From: Serripes groenlandicus
Lineage: Eukaryota; Mollusca; Bivalvia; Cardiida; Cardiidae
Length of the DNA stretch: 64,000 nt
Reading direction: 5' to 3'
Assembly: GCA_031761405.1 (NCBI GenBank)
Contig: JASEVX010000001.1
Coordinates: forward strand, 196,557,706-196,621,705
Translations under genes and position numbers: made by a program
The notes under the pieces: generated by a model
What the model was told of the DNA's origin: nothing
What the model saw: only the letters and a program-made list of their open reading frames with translations
Databases searched by the model: none
Part shown: piece by piece, positions 46,861-57,409 of the stretch
How positions within the stretch are numbered: position 1 is the stretch's first letter
How the letters are laid out: every line of letters starts with the position of its first letter

Positions 46861-47950
46861 GATTTTATCAAAAGGTTTTTGAGTTACCCGCTTTCAAGCT
46901 ACTCGTTTTCCATATATTTAAAAGAAACATTTAAGATCCTTATGTCTAACTTAAATTTCTAAATTATGTATACAACTTCACAGATTAAAACGTAACATTG
47001 TGTACGTTTACTTTCTATAATGTGCATACTGTTTAGCTTGTTGTGAAACGTATTTAACTGATCCCTGGACACTCAATAAAAAATGTCCATTTTGAAAAAA
47101 CAGAGGGCAGCACAAAAGTTTTACAAATTTACACTTCCTGAAAGCTGGGCATGACAATATACGGAGGTATTCAGCATAGCTGAATCCCCCGCATAAAAAT
47201 CAATCGACTTGCCCTCAATAAAGTACATTCAATGAAAACATTCCATAATTTACGGAACATCATGTACGAATAGAACTATCCTTTTCTACCATTTCTGTCG
47301 TTTTTATTTTGAGTATTGATTCATCCATTGTATTACAATGAAGTCACCATTTCACATCACACGTCAACGATGGAAAACCATCATCAATTAGGTTTGGATT
47401 CATTTTAAATATAGAACACGAGCGTCATACACGCACATTATCACATACCAGATTCCTTGTTTTCATTCAATTATCGAGTAGGTATTATATTAATGTATCA
47501 TTCCTTTATTTTGTCTGTTTTGAAGTTTTCTTTTCACCCAATCAAAACGTAGGAATATTGTAACATGGCCATTAATCCTTTGTGAACTCAACTTTTTGGT
47601 ATAGCAAATTTCATACACGCCGTCAATTTGTTTACCCGTTTTCTAAAATCTACAATAGATATTCATATATACATATAAATAGGGAATATAAGGTTGCCGT
47701 AGTGATATTTTGTTAGGTATTGTTTTACGAGGGGCAAGGGAAATTGATATATCGAGACCGAAGGTAGATAGAATTGATAGAATTTGATTTCTCCAAGGGA
47801 TGTCAAATTATTTGCAACGCCCCGAGTAGACAAAACAAAGCCAAATATCGCTACTGCAACATAGTTTTGCTGTTAGTATATACCTTGTATAACGTTTAAG
47901 AGAGAACAGATAAAAAAACACTACTTTTATAATTTAAATAAATAAAGTGA
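46861..47950. other. Spacer, nothing recognised
   Basis: AT-rich. One small palindrome ATTCAGCATAGCTGAAT at about 47170. No coding signal. Confidence 0.5.
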
Positions 47951-48861
47951 CCTTTAACCAGTTTGTTCATATTTGTGTATCATGCTTTAGCAGTCAAAGC
48001 TCTTTAAACCAGTTTGTTCATATTTGTGTCTCATGCTTTTGCAGTCAAAGCTCATTAAACCAGTTTGGTCATATTTGTGTCTCATGCTTTGGCAGTCAAA
48101 GCTCTTTAAACCAGTTTGTTCATATTTGTGTCACATGCTTTGGCAGTCAAAGCTTATTTAACAAGTTTGTTCATATTTGAGTCAGATGCTTTGGCAGTCA
48201 AAGCTCATTAAAGCAGTTTGTTCATTTTTGTGTCACATGCTTTTGCAGTCAAAGCTTATTTAACAAGTTTGTTTATATTTGAGTCAGATGCTTTGGCAGT
48301 CAAAGCTCATTAAAGCAGTTTGTTCATTTTTGGGTCACATGCTTTTGCAGTCAAAACTCATTAAACCAGTTTGTTCATATTTGTGTCTCATGCTTTGGCA
48401 GTCAAAGCTTGTTTAACCAGTTTGGTCAAATTTGTGTCTCATGCTTTGGCAGTCAAAGCTCTTTAAACCAGTTTGTTTATATGTGTGTCTCATGCTTTTG
48501 CAGTCAAAGCTCATTAAACCAGTTTGGTAATATTTGTGTCTCATGCTTTGGCAGTCAGAGCTCTTTAAACCAGTTTGTTCATATTTGTGTCACATGCTTT
48601 GGCAGTCAAAGCTTATTTAACAAGTTTGTTCATATTTGAGTCAGATGCTTTGGCAGTCAACGTTCATTAAAGCAGTTTGTTCATTTTTGTGTCACATGCT
48701 TTTGCAGTCAAAACTCATTAAACCAGTTTGTTCATATTTGTGTCTCATGCTTTGGCAGTCAAAGCTCGTTTAACCAGTTTGTTCATATTTGTGTTACATG
48801 CTTTTGCATTCAAAACTCATTTAACCAGTTTGTTCATATTTGCGTCACATGCTTTGTCAGG
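47951..48861. repeat. 51-bp tandem repeat, about 18 copies
   Basis: The unit contains TTTAACCAGTTTGTTCATAT, TTGTGTCTCATGCTTTGGCA and GTCAAAGCTC. A block of five variants (GTTTATAT/GAGTCAGATG/CATTTTTG forms) recurs, so higher-order repeats exist. The period is a multiple of three and gives 76-codon frames with no significance. Confidence 0.95.
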
Positions 48862-48901
48862 GTGACACAGTAGGGTCACTTCTTCATCTGTCACGATAAA
48901 G

Positions 48902-49244
48902 TTTTTAGCTCCACTTGCTGAAAGCCATTCGAGTTTAGGTCATGCCGAATTGTCCAGCCGTCAAACTTTAAAAATCTTTTCCTCAGAAGCTGGTTAGCAG
49001 ATTTTCAAATAATGTTGTAAAAATGTTCCTTTGGTGACCCTCTTTCATATTTATTCAAGCCATGTTGATTGGTCAAAAACCATGGCCACCTTTTATGGCT
49101 AAAGTGAAAACTTTAAATATGAAGATGATTATCAAACAATTGTATTCAAATGTTCTATAGGTGACCCTCTATGAGAATCTTTCAAGCCATGTTGATTGCT
49201 GAGAAAACATGTTTGCCAGTGTTTGACTGTTTTGTTTTAAATCT

Positions 49245-49281
<37 letters not shown>

Positions 49282-50364
49282 CTATTTTGCCTTATATGGC
49301 TATAGTGAAAACTTTAAAATAAGTTCTCCTCGAAAAGAATGTAGCTGATTTTCATATTATTTTGTAGAAATACTCCTTGAGTGATCCTCTAAGAGTTTAA
49401 CCGTTTTGCTTTATATTGCCGTAGTAATATCTTTAAAAACCTTCTCTAAAGAAAGTATGTGGCCGATTTTTCAAGTAATTGTGTAAAAATGTTCCTTGGG
49501 TAACCCCTTACCATATTCCTTCAAGCCATGTTGATTGGTTGCAAATCATGTGCAGGGGTGTTTTGCATTATATGCCTATAGTGATTTAATTTTTGCCTAA
49601 TGACATTGGAACGATACTGGCCCTCTTGATTTTTTTTGTTTAAATAATTTTGAGGAAATCTTTGTTGGGAGACCTACTATCAGATTACTTCAAGCCATGT
49701 TGATTTGTTGAACAATTTGGTCACCAGATGGGGGCTGTTTTGCCTTATATGCCTTATATGATGAAAACTTAAGTCTTCTATTTTGAAAGTATCTAACCAA
49801 TTTTCAAATCATTTTGTAGAAATATTTCTTGGGTGATCCTCTTCTAGAATCCTTCCAGCCATGTTGTTTGGTCCAAAAATATGGCCTCCAGGGTGCCCCT
49901 CATATGGCTTTAGTGAAACTCTTGGTGACTCAGATTCCTTCAAGCCATGTCGATTGATCTAAAAATGGTGGCTTGGGTTGTTTTGCCTTGTAGGGCTATG
50001 GTGAAAACTTGGTTGATCCTTGATCAGATTCTTTTAAGCCATTTTGATTGGTCAAAAAACATGGCCTTCACAGTTGCTATTTTGCCTTTTATGGCTATAT
50101 GAAAACTTTAAAAATCCAGAGTATTCAAAAAGTTTCTTCTAAGAAAATAAAGAAATGATTTTGATATACCGGTACTAACCAATTCATAAACATTTCCTTG
50201 GTGACCTATCAGTTTCCTCAAGCTATATTCAAGGATTGGGTTATTTCGAATTTTGTCAATGGAGCTATTCTCAGGTCCTTTTGTTTTAGCTGATCTGATG
50301 TAACTGTGGTTGACTTTGTCATTGGCATGTCAAATCATATTGCATAAACTCAGGCCTGTTTACT
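48902..50364 (+). repeat. Long interspersed repeat family R, plus orientation
   Basis: Opens TTTTAGCTCCACTTGCTGAA and TCATGCCGAATTGTCC, as at 63871. About eight decayed sub-repeats of 130-170 bp follow, with TTCAAGCCATGTTGATTGGT, GTTCCTTTGGTGACCCTCT and ATGGCTATAGTGAAAACTTT. A 35-base poly-G tract interrupts it at 49247. No coding potential. Confidence 0.75.
49247..49281. repeat. Poly-G tract, 35 bases
   Basis: Uninterrupted G run inside a family R sub-repeat, at the place where sister sub-repeats read CAGGGGGC-like sequence. Confidence 0.97.
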
Positions 50365-50700
50365 TTGAGATCACCTATGACTTATTGTGATCACTCGACG
50401 CCTGTCGTCCATTCAAATCTTTTTCTCTAAAACTCCTGGCCTGATTTCAACCAAACTAAGGTGGCCCTTGTAAAAAAAAATATAATATATTTAATTTCTT
50501 TGTAGATCTTTAGTTGCTGAAATAAAAAAGGGGGGAAATGGCAAAACTTCAATATTCTTCTCCTCTGAAACTGCTTGTCAAATTCTAAGTAAATTTGGTA
50601 GAATTATTGAAAAACAGTGCATCAGTGTACAGATCTGGATACCATGTTTCACAGTCTGTCTGTCCATCTATATGCTCGACTGCTCGTCAAACTTATTACT
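50365..50700 (+). repeat. Family R related repeat, 5' part
   Basis: TTTGAGATCACCTATGACTT, CGCCTGTCGTCCATTC, TCTCTAAAACTCCTGGCCTG and TTTCAACCAAACTAAGGTGG align with the opening of the copy at 59526. The copy is 5'-weighted and fades out. Confidence 0.6.
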
Positions 50701-50850
50701 TGATTGGTAATGTGCACTGAGCAACACAATCATGTTTTCCTTCTAGCATGCTTGTATTATGGTGTATTGTGTACTGACCTTTGTATACCCTGCGTCAAAA
50801 CCTGTCAGTTTATGTTGACAGAGGAGGTATGTCATCACTGATCAGCCTTG

Positions 50851-51006
50851 TTAACCCTTTCCCACATAAAACAAATTTGCAGCAGAGGACTTTGAAAACA
50901 TATAGGCAACTTGAATATAAATATTTGATAGGTCTGAAACAATGTTGCAAAAGAAGAAATTGCTTATGATGCATCAAAATGTGTGGACAAGTGGGAAAGG
51001 GCTAAA
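50851..51006. mobile_element. Family A MITE, shortened
   Basis: TTAACCCTTTCCCACATAAA to AAGTGGGAAAGGGCTAA. The right GTCTGCTGC block is missing. Confidence 0.65.
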
Positions 51007-51220
51007 TAAAGGGGATGTTTAAATAGGGCTTCCAGTTTTCGTTGAAAATATGAAAATTGCCTACATTTTAGAAAGCAATAAAATTACTGACCAAACACAA
51101 CCTTTTAAAAATGTGTCTGTTGCAAAAGCATCTAAATGCTGCAACATTTGGGAAAGGATGTATGGATTTATCCACTTACCTGACATGATATTTAAAACTG
51201 TCTGCTTTAAAGACATCTAT
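51007..51220. other. Spacer; degenerate family A traces
   Basis: GTCTGTTGCAAAAGCATC and TTGGGAAAGG hint at an older copy. No clear ends. Confidence 0.3.
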
Positions 51221-51422
51221 TTAACCCATTACTTCACATGGCTTTTCATCTGTCGTCTGCTTCACAATCATCAGGCGAGCATTTTCACAAATCTAGAAAA
51301 CTGAAAGAATTATATTGATAAAGAGTGCTTGTTTTGAGCAATTTCACCTTTTATTGCAATGTTTTCAAAAGTTGACTGCAACAACAGGTATCAAATGTCG
51401 TCTGTGTGAAGTAATGGGTTAA
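51221..51422. mobile_element. Family A MITE, left member of a back-to-back pair
   Basis: TTAACCCATTACTTCACATG to TGTGAAGTAATGGGTTAA: perfectly matched inverted ends of 18 bases. Shares its right TTAA (51419-51422) with the next element. Its terminal sequence differs from family A consensus after the first bases, so it is a subfamily. Confidence 0.75.
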
Positions 51423-51649
51423 CCCTTTCCCTCATACAACAATTCTGCAGCAGACAACTTTGAACATATTTTGTAAAGAAATAGAAAATCTCCATAATTG
51501 AATGGATAACCTATGACTAAAAGTGGAAAACATTGTGGCAAAAGGATAAATTAGTTGTTTTGAGCAATTTCTTCAATTTGTCAATAAGTTTTCAAAAAGC
51601 CGTCTGCTGCAGAGGCATCAGAAAGTGTTTGTATGAGGGAAAGGGTTAA
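51419..51649. mobile_element. Family A MITE, right member of a back-to-back pair
   Basis: TTAACCCTTTCCCTCATACA to TGTATGAGGGAAAGGGTTAA, inverted ends of 20 bases with no mismatch. Inner blocks GCAGCAGACAAC and GCCGTCTGCTGCAG. Confidence 0.85.
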
Positions 51650-51970
51650 AGAAAATATGGGAAACGATTTGTAGTTCTGAAGAATGATTATGTCCACAAC
51701 TTTAAAAAAAATAAAAAAGTTGATGGGTTTTGGATTGTTTTTGTCTTTGCTTGCTTTGCATTTTGGGGGAACATGTCATAATTAATCAACTTTGCTCGTA
51801 ATTATAGATGGATTCATAGTGAGAATTCAGCTGACCCATAATCATGGAAAAGCATATATGGGCATAGTGTTTTACAAACATTCTCTAGTTTATATACACT
51901 GTTTGGTAATGTGATGGAAATTTGAGAAATAGCTTGTTTTCAGCTATTTCTATTTTTTTACAAAGTTTTC
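51650..51970. other. Spacer, nothing recognised
   Basis: AT-rich, no feature supported. Confidence 0.5.
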
Positions 51971-52199
51971 TTAACCCTTTCCCACATACAACAAATCTGC
52001 AGCAGATAACTTTAAAAACCTCCATGCAAAAACACGGAAAATCTCTATAAATGAAGGTACATTTAATGAAAAAAGTTGAAAACATGGTGACAAAACTAAA
52101 TATTGCTAATTTTGAGCAAATTCTCCAATGGTCACAATGCTTTCAAAAGTCGTCTCCTTCAGAGGCGTCAGAAAGGGTTTATATGTGTGAAAGCGTTAA
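51971..52199. mobile_element. Family A MITE
   Basis: TTAACCCTTTCCCACATACA to ATGTGTGAAAGCGTTAA, with GCAGCAGATAAC and GTCGTCTCCTTCAG inside. Confidence 0.8.
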
Positions 52200-52754
52200 A
52201 AGTCATCTGTTGCTGAGGCTTGATAAGTTATTTGTAATTGGAAAATGGTTAAATTAATCCTTGTATTTTCCTCAGTAACAATGGGACAATGAGAAAGCAT
52301 ACTTCTCTTCAAGAGACTTTTAAGAAATTAATGACTTTGCTGATCATAATTTGATTTATTCTAGACTTGTTTATAGCTTTATTGTTAATCCATGTTAATC
52401 CCATATTGATTGGAGGAAATTAATAAATAGTTATATTACACAATTGACACTTTAAGCTCGAGCTGCGGGATGTCAATTCAGGCTTGTGAGTTCGAATCCC
52501 AGCTCAGCCAATATTCTTTCCGACGTTTGACAAAAGTCAATTTGACAAGCGTCATTTCTCTTTCACGAATGTTTATGTGGAAAAGCAGCCAGTTACTTGG
52601 AAAGTTTGTTGTGTGGATTACTTGTGTGTGAAAGGCACTGTATTATATGACTGGAAAATGCCTTTAAACCTCAATCAGTCAAACGCTTTATTAACCCTTA
52701 CACGCTACGCCTCTTTATTTCACAACTATTGCTTATTGTGTGTTTCAGTACCTT
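52200..52754. other. Spacer with a tRNA-like trace
   Basis: Around 52455-52515 GGCTTGTGAGTTCGAATCCC (B-box-like GTTCGAATCCC) followed by AGCTCAGCC suggests the remnant of a SINE head on the plus strand. No A box or tail identified. The rest is unrecognised. Confidence 0.4.
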
Positions 52755-52930
52755 TTGGACCCTTTCCAATATATACAAAACAAATCTTCAGCATACGACT
52801 TTGAAAATGTACAGGTAGAACTATAAAGGAGAAATTGTTCATTTAGAGCAGTTTCACCTTTTTCCACTGTTTTCAAATGCCGTCTGCTACAAATGCAACC
52901 TTATGTCCGTCGTATATTTTATGGTTTAAT
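52755..52930. mobile_element. Family A MITE, worn
   Basis: GGACCCTTTCCAATATATAC, CAGCATACGACTTTGAAAA and GCCGTCTGCTAC are present; right terminus lost. Confidence 0.5.
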
Positions 52931-53084
52931 AATAATTTGCTTACCATTCTAAGCACATCTTAATACAACATTTGCAAACAAATTAGAACAAGATCAGCTT
53001 GCACTTCTTTACAATATAATCTTTGTCTCCATTGTTTCCCCTTCTTTTTAAGTGAATCGGGTAAGGTTAAATAATGCAAGTCGA

Positions 53085-53350
53085 ATTCTAGTGCAGACTC
53101 AATTTGACACATACGCAGAAGACGTCAGTTGAAAACATTGTGACAATTGGAGAAATTGGTCAATATTGCTAGTTTCATTATTATATTTATTATATATGCA
53201 TTTTACAAGTCGTTTATTCATATGATTCAGTTGAAAACATGTTGACATGAGAAATTGTTCATTTTGGGTAATTCTTCGTTTGTCCCAATGTTTTCAGAAT
53301 GTCGTCAGCTCCAAATGCGCCAAACTGTGTCAGAAGTGGGAGAGGGTTAA
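53085..53350. mobile_element. Family A MITE, worn left end
   Basis: CGCAGAAGACGTCAGTTGAAAAC at left (in two blocks) and AGAAGTGGGAGAGGGTTAA at right. Confidence 0.5.
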
Positions 53351-53379
53351 GCTTCTTCTAATAAGAATACTGTCCGCTC

Positions 53380-53564
53380 TAACCCTTTTCCCTCATATAC
53401 GAAATCAATAGCAGATGACTTTGAAAAACAACTAGGCAGAATTAAGGAAATTATATATAATGCAAAGTTTAATCATTGAAAAGAGTTGAACGCATTGTGG
53501 AAAAAGGAGAACAAATCATCTGCTGTTAATGTGTCAAAATGTGTCGCATGCGGGAAAGGGTTAA
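53380..53564. mobile_element. Family A MITE
   Basis: TAACCCTTTTCCCTCATATA to GCGGGAAAGGGTTAA. Interior shortened to about 150 bases. Confidence 0.65.
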
Positions 53565-53679
53565 TTCAACTATCGCATGATGAAAACATGAGGTCAGTTT
53601 ATTGTATTTATTTCTATGTAAACTGACCTATGAACGCATCATTGAACAGTTGGCTTAACATATATCTTAGACAGAACCG

Positions 53680-54619
53680 ACTCTATGGTGTAGTGGTAGA
53701 GCATCCACTTCAGGTGTGGTAGGTCGCAGGTTCTATCCCCTGCGGGGTCACACCAAAAAAGTTAAAGGTGGTTGTAATGGCCGTCCCTCCTTTGCGCTCA
53801 GGGTTGTGGTGATAGCATTACGACTGACTCGCTGGTCAGGATAAATGGAACAGTAGTAATGGCAACTTACACAGTAACGCCACGACATAACTGAAACCTT
53901 GTTTAAAGTGGCGTTAAATACTGCAACTGACGGTACATAAACCTTGTTTAAAGTGGCGTTAAATACTGCAACTGACGGTACATAAACCTTGTTTAAAGTG
54001 GCGTTAAATACTGCAACTGACGGTACATAAACCTTGTTTAAAGTGGCGTTAAATACTGCAACTGACGGTACATAAACCTTGTTTAAAGTGGCGTTAAATA
54101 CTGCAACTGACGGTACATAAACCTTGTTTAAAGTGGCGTTAAATACTGCAACTGACGGTACATAAACCTTGTTTAAAGTGGCGTTAAATACTGCAACTGA
54201 CGGTACATAAACCTTGTTTAAAGTGGCGTTAAATACTGCAACTGACGGTACATAAACCTTGTTTAATTAAAGTGGCGTTAAATACTGCAACTGACGGTAC
54301 ATAAACCTTGTTTAAAGTGGCGTTAAATACTGCAACTGACGGTACATAAACCTTGTTTAAAGTGGCGTTAAATACTGCAACTGACGGTACATAAACCTTG
54401 TTTAAAGTGGCGTTAAATACTGCAACTGACGGTACATAAACCTTGTTTAAAGTAGCGTTAAATACTGCAACTGACGGTACATAAACCTTGTTTAAAGTGG
54501 CGTTAAATACTGCAACTGACGGTACATAAACCTTGTTTAAAGTGGCGTTAAATACTGCAACTGACGGTACATAAACCTTGTTTAAAGTGGCGTTAAATAC
54601 TGCAACTGACGGTACATAA
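53680..54619 (+). mobile_element. tRNA-derived SINE (S2) with expanded tail
   Basis: The head has A-box-like TGGTGTAGTGGTAGAGC and B-box-like GCAGGTTCTATCCCC. A T-arm stem (GCAGG/CCTGC) folds, but no acceptor stem forms, so it is not a tRNA gene. The body (GGCCGTCCCTCCTTTGCGCT, AGCATTACGACTGACTCGCT, GGTCAGGATAAATGG) matches the minus-strand SINE at 14946-17393. The tail, GTGGCGTTAAATACTGCAAC, has become a 45-bp tandem array. Confidence 0.75.
53896..54619. repeat. 45-bp tandem repeat of SINE tail, 16 copies
   Basis: The unit is ACCTTGTTTAAAGTGGCGTT then AAATACTGCAACTGACGGTA and CATAA. Copies are nearly identical; one has a four-base insertion (TTTAATTAAAG at about 54262) and one a G-to-A change (AGTAGCG). 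Confidence 0.97.
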
Positions 54620-54791
54620 GGTGAGTAAACTATAGTCTTTTCCCCACAATATTTCTCTTATGACTCACCCAAATGCTATGTTGTGGATTCCCCAAAAAAA
54701 TCGTTTCACTTTTGATTACCATCAGCATAGGGTTTGAGAGTTAAATAAGGATGTTAGAAATTGAAAATGTTCATTATCACGAGTTCTGTGT

Positions 54792-54942
54792 TTAACATTT
54801 CCCACATACGACAAATCTGCATCAGATTCATTTGAAAACATCGGGGCAAAATTAAATTAATATTCTATAACTGTAAGCATACTTGTTAATAGTTTTGACT
54901 TGCCACTACATTTTCAAAATTGCTTAGGTGTCAAAAATGAGA
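54792..54942. mobile_element. Family A MITE, left part
   Basis: TTAACATTTCCCACATACGA and ATCAGATTCATTTGAAAACAT match the left half. The right half is diverged. Confidence 0.5.
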
Positions 54943-55239
54943 GGCGCTGTGTTGAGCCCTATTTTTCACATGAACGTATTCGTCACATGTTGTGAGGAGT
55001 ACGTGCAAATTGTTTACATGTTGTGAGGAATTCATGCAAATTCTTTACAAATTCTGTGATATATACGTTTTGTTGCGATACCCCCTAGTGGAGCTGAAAC
55101 GAATTCATCACAAGATGAAACAATTAAATAAAAAAGCTATTTTTTGGGAATAAACGTTAACTAGAAAACAAATCAGCGAAAGATGGTAATTTATTTTGTA
55201 AATCATTAGATACATCATTTTAATAAAACGCGTAATATA
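54943..55239. other. Spacer, nothing recognised
   Basis: Short local duplication of ACATGTTGTGAGGA (about 54976 and 55017). Confidence 0.5.
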
Positions 55240-55340
55240 ATAACATAGAACAGAACAGAATAGAACAGGATATAATGGAAAATGAAGGAATATGATTGAA
55301 TAGAACATAATCGAATAGAATAGAATATGATAGAATTTTA
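55240..55340. repeat. Degenerate (TAGAA)n microsatellite, left half
   Basis: ATAGAACAGAACAGAATAGA-type repeats. Resumes at 56075 after an apparent insertion. Confidence 0.8.
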
Positions 55341-55348
55341 AATGACTC

Positions 55349-56063
55349 AACAAAACCATATACAGCAGAAACTATTTATTATGTAACTACAACATACATG
55401 TCTCGTCCCTAAAATATCTTTGGCATTCAGGGGCAATGACAGTTGTCAACTGATGACTTAGCCTGTAGGCTGTATTTCTAGCATCACTTCAGAAACAAGA
55501 GAGCATAGTATATAGGTTGAAACTGGGCTTCAGAAGAGACAGTTACTTCGACTGCAGTGAGTCAAAGAAAGTCACAAATTAAGCTGCAGTGAGCTCTAGG
55601 AAAGTTGGACGTTCAGCTACAGTGAGCTTACATTACTGGTAAAAAGCTGCAGTGAGCTTAGCGTGTTACATCATGTAGATATATTAACATGTTCTGTGAT
55701 ATAAGCTACAGTGAGCTTATTATAATATAGGACATAGAGTAAGCGAGATCTGAAATGATAAGCTGCTGTGAGCTAGAACTTACGCTCTCTTGTCTCAGTG
55801 ACATTTAACTTCAAATGCTGTACTTTTTTGGGGGCAAAATGTCCAAACATTGCCGAAGAGTAAGAAAATTATAATGGATAAGGCAATGTTTATCAGCGAA
55901 ATTGCTACGATGGCTGCTAAAACTGTGACGTAGCATATATTTACATATCAATACATATCATTACATATCATGTAGTGGACATGATTGGCTGTCATTTCTA
56001 GTGGTTCTGAGGCCCTGGATGGTGGCTGCTCTCATTGTTGTATCATTTAAAACTACCGTCAAT
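55349..56063. mobile_element. Candidate 715-bp insertion with AGCTGCAGTGAGCT motif cluster
   Basis: Flanked by the 9-base direct repeat AAATGACTC (55340-55348 and 56064-56072) and splitting a (TAGAA)n microsatellite. Inside, AAGCTRCAGTGAGCTTA-like motifs lie at 55581, 55614, 55644, 55703 and 55760, and a weaker one at 55551. They are bracketed by the inverted pair CAAGAGAGC (55496) and GCTCTCTTG (55784). No coding frame. Could be a novel non-autonomous element. Confidence 0.4.
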
Positions 56064-56072
56064 AAATGACTC

Positions 56073-56110
56073 TCACATAATAGAATAAAATAGAACAAAA
56101 TAGAACATCT
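56073..56110. repeat. Degenerate (TAGAA)n microsatellite, right half
   Basis: AATAGAATAAAATAGAACAA, continuing the repeat at 55240-55340. Confidence 0.75.
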
Positions 56111-56440
56111 CAAGAGAAAAGAAAGAAGCAGATATAATTAAAATAACTGAATTACGTATATTTATGAATTTATCGGTAAAATTGAAATTATATATTGGAT
56201 TCATGACTGTCAATATATAAAGATTATTTTGAGCCTGGTTTACATGTATAAATTGCATCTATTGATGAAACATAACTAGTTTTAGCATTGTCAGCCGTCT
56301 ATTTGTAGGGCTGTTTGCCTGTGCTAAATTTCAAAAATTAATTTACGGATTTCATTTAGTGATCGGTGTCAACCCGTGTTGTGCATATTTTAGGCATTTT
56401 CAGCTCGACTAACTTTTCAGGGTTGTAAAGTCTTTTTTTA
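56111..56440. other. Spacer, nothing recognised
   Basis: AT-rich, no feature supported. Confidence 0.5.
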
Positions 56441-56930
56441 ACTACACATATCGCTTCAGTCAATCGAGAGTTAATTATAGAAATGACCTAAAATTGGTCT
56501 TGTCAGCTCAATAACTTTAGAAGCCTCTGTCCAATCATCATCAAATTTGGTCAGAATGTGTATTGGCATAATATCTCAGATAAGTTTGATAACTAGCCAT
56601 ATCGCTGTAGTCAATAGAGAGTTATCGCCCTTTAATTATAGAAATGACCTAAAATTGGTCTTGTCAGCTCAATAACTTTAGAAGCCTCTGTCCAATCATC
56701 ATCAAATTTGGTCAGAATATGTATTGGCATAATATCTCAGATAATTTTGATAACTAGCCATATCGCTTCAGTCAATCAAGAGTTATCGCCCTTTAATTAT
56801 AGAAATTACCTTAAATTGGTCTTGTCAGCTAAATATCTTTAGACAATATGTTGATGGGCAGAATATCTTGGTTAGGTTCGATAACTTACCATGTTATCTT
56901 AGTCACTACACACTTATGTCCCTCGAAATG
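56441..56930. repeat. 161-bp tandem repeat, 3 copies
   Basis: Anchored on TTAATTATAGAAATGACCTA (56471, 56632, 56793) with CCTCTGTCCAATCATCATCA and GCATAATATCTCAGATAA. The third copy is diverged. Probably the core of a bivalve long interspersed repeat. Confidence 0.9.
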
Positions 56931-57160
56931 GCCAAAACTGTACTAACAGTGTCGGCACTCTAAATTATCCTGACATACAACCAATTATCACTATACTTGG
57001 TCTCAAAAAAACAGGATGGGCGTTTTTTGTGACATTTAGTGCTCTTGTAAAAGTTTCTTATATCTATAGCTCGAGTTCAACAAACCGTCATTATATCGAG
57101 TCGGGAGATTTTTCTCGAATATTGGTCCTTTATATATATAAACATGCAGTTCACTATATC

Positions 57161-57409
57161 AGCCGTCTCGTGAGAAAACCAGCATTATGGACTGCGTAAA
57201 GTATCGACCCGGCTCAGCCTAAGCATGCCGCGCAGGATTACCCGGGTATACACTTTTCGCCTCATGTGAATTCTTCTGTTTCAGGAACCATTATTTTATA
57301 CCTATATCCCCTGAGACGGAATGTGTCGGCCCGGATCAGTCGGTGCAGGCTGATCTGGGTCGATACATTACGCAGAGGCCATAGTGTTGGTTCTCTCACG
57401 GGACGGCTC
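57161..57409. mobile_element. Palindromic element family B, copy 3
   Basis: AGCCGTCTCGTGAGAAAACC to GGTTCTCTCACGGGACGGCT, same orientation as 2072-2316, with GACTGCGTAAAGTATCGACC and CGATACATTACGCAGAGGCC inside. Confidence 0.85.

Noticed and set aside
53680..53762. Possible true tRNA gene
   Set aside because: Has A- and B-box-like sequence and a T stem, but no closing acceptor stem, and SINE body and tail follow.
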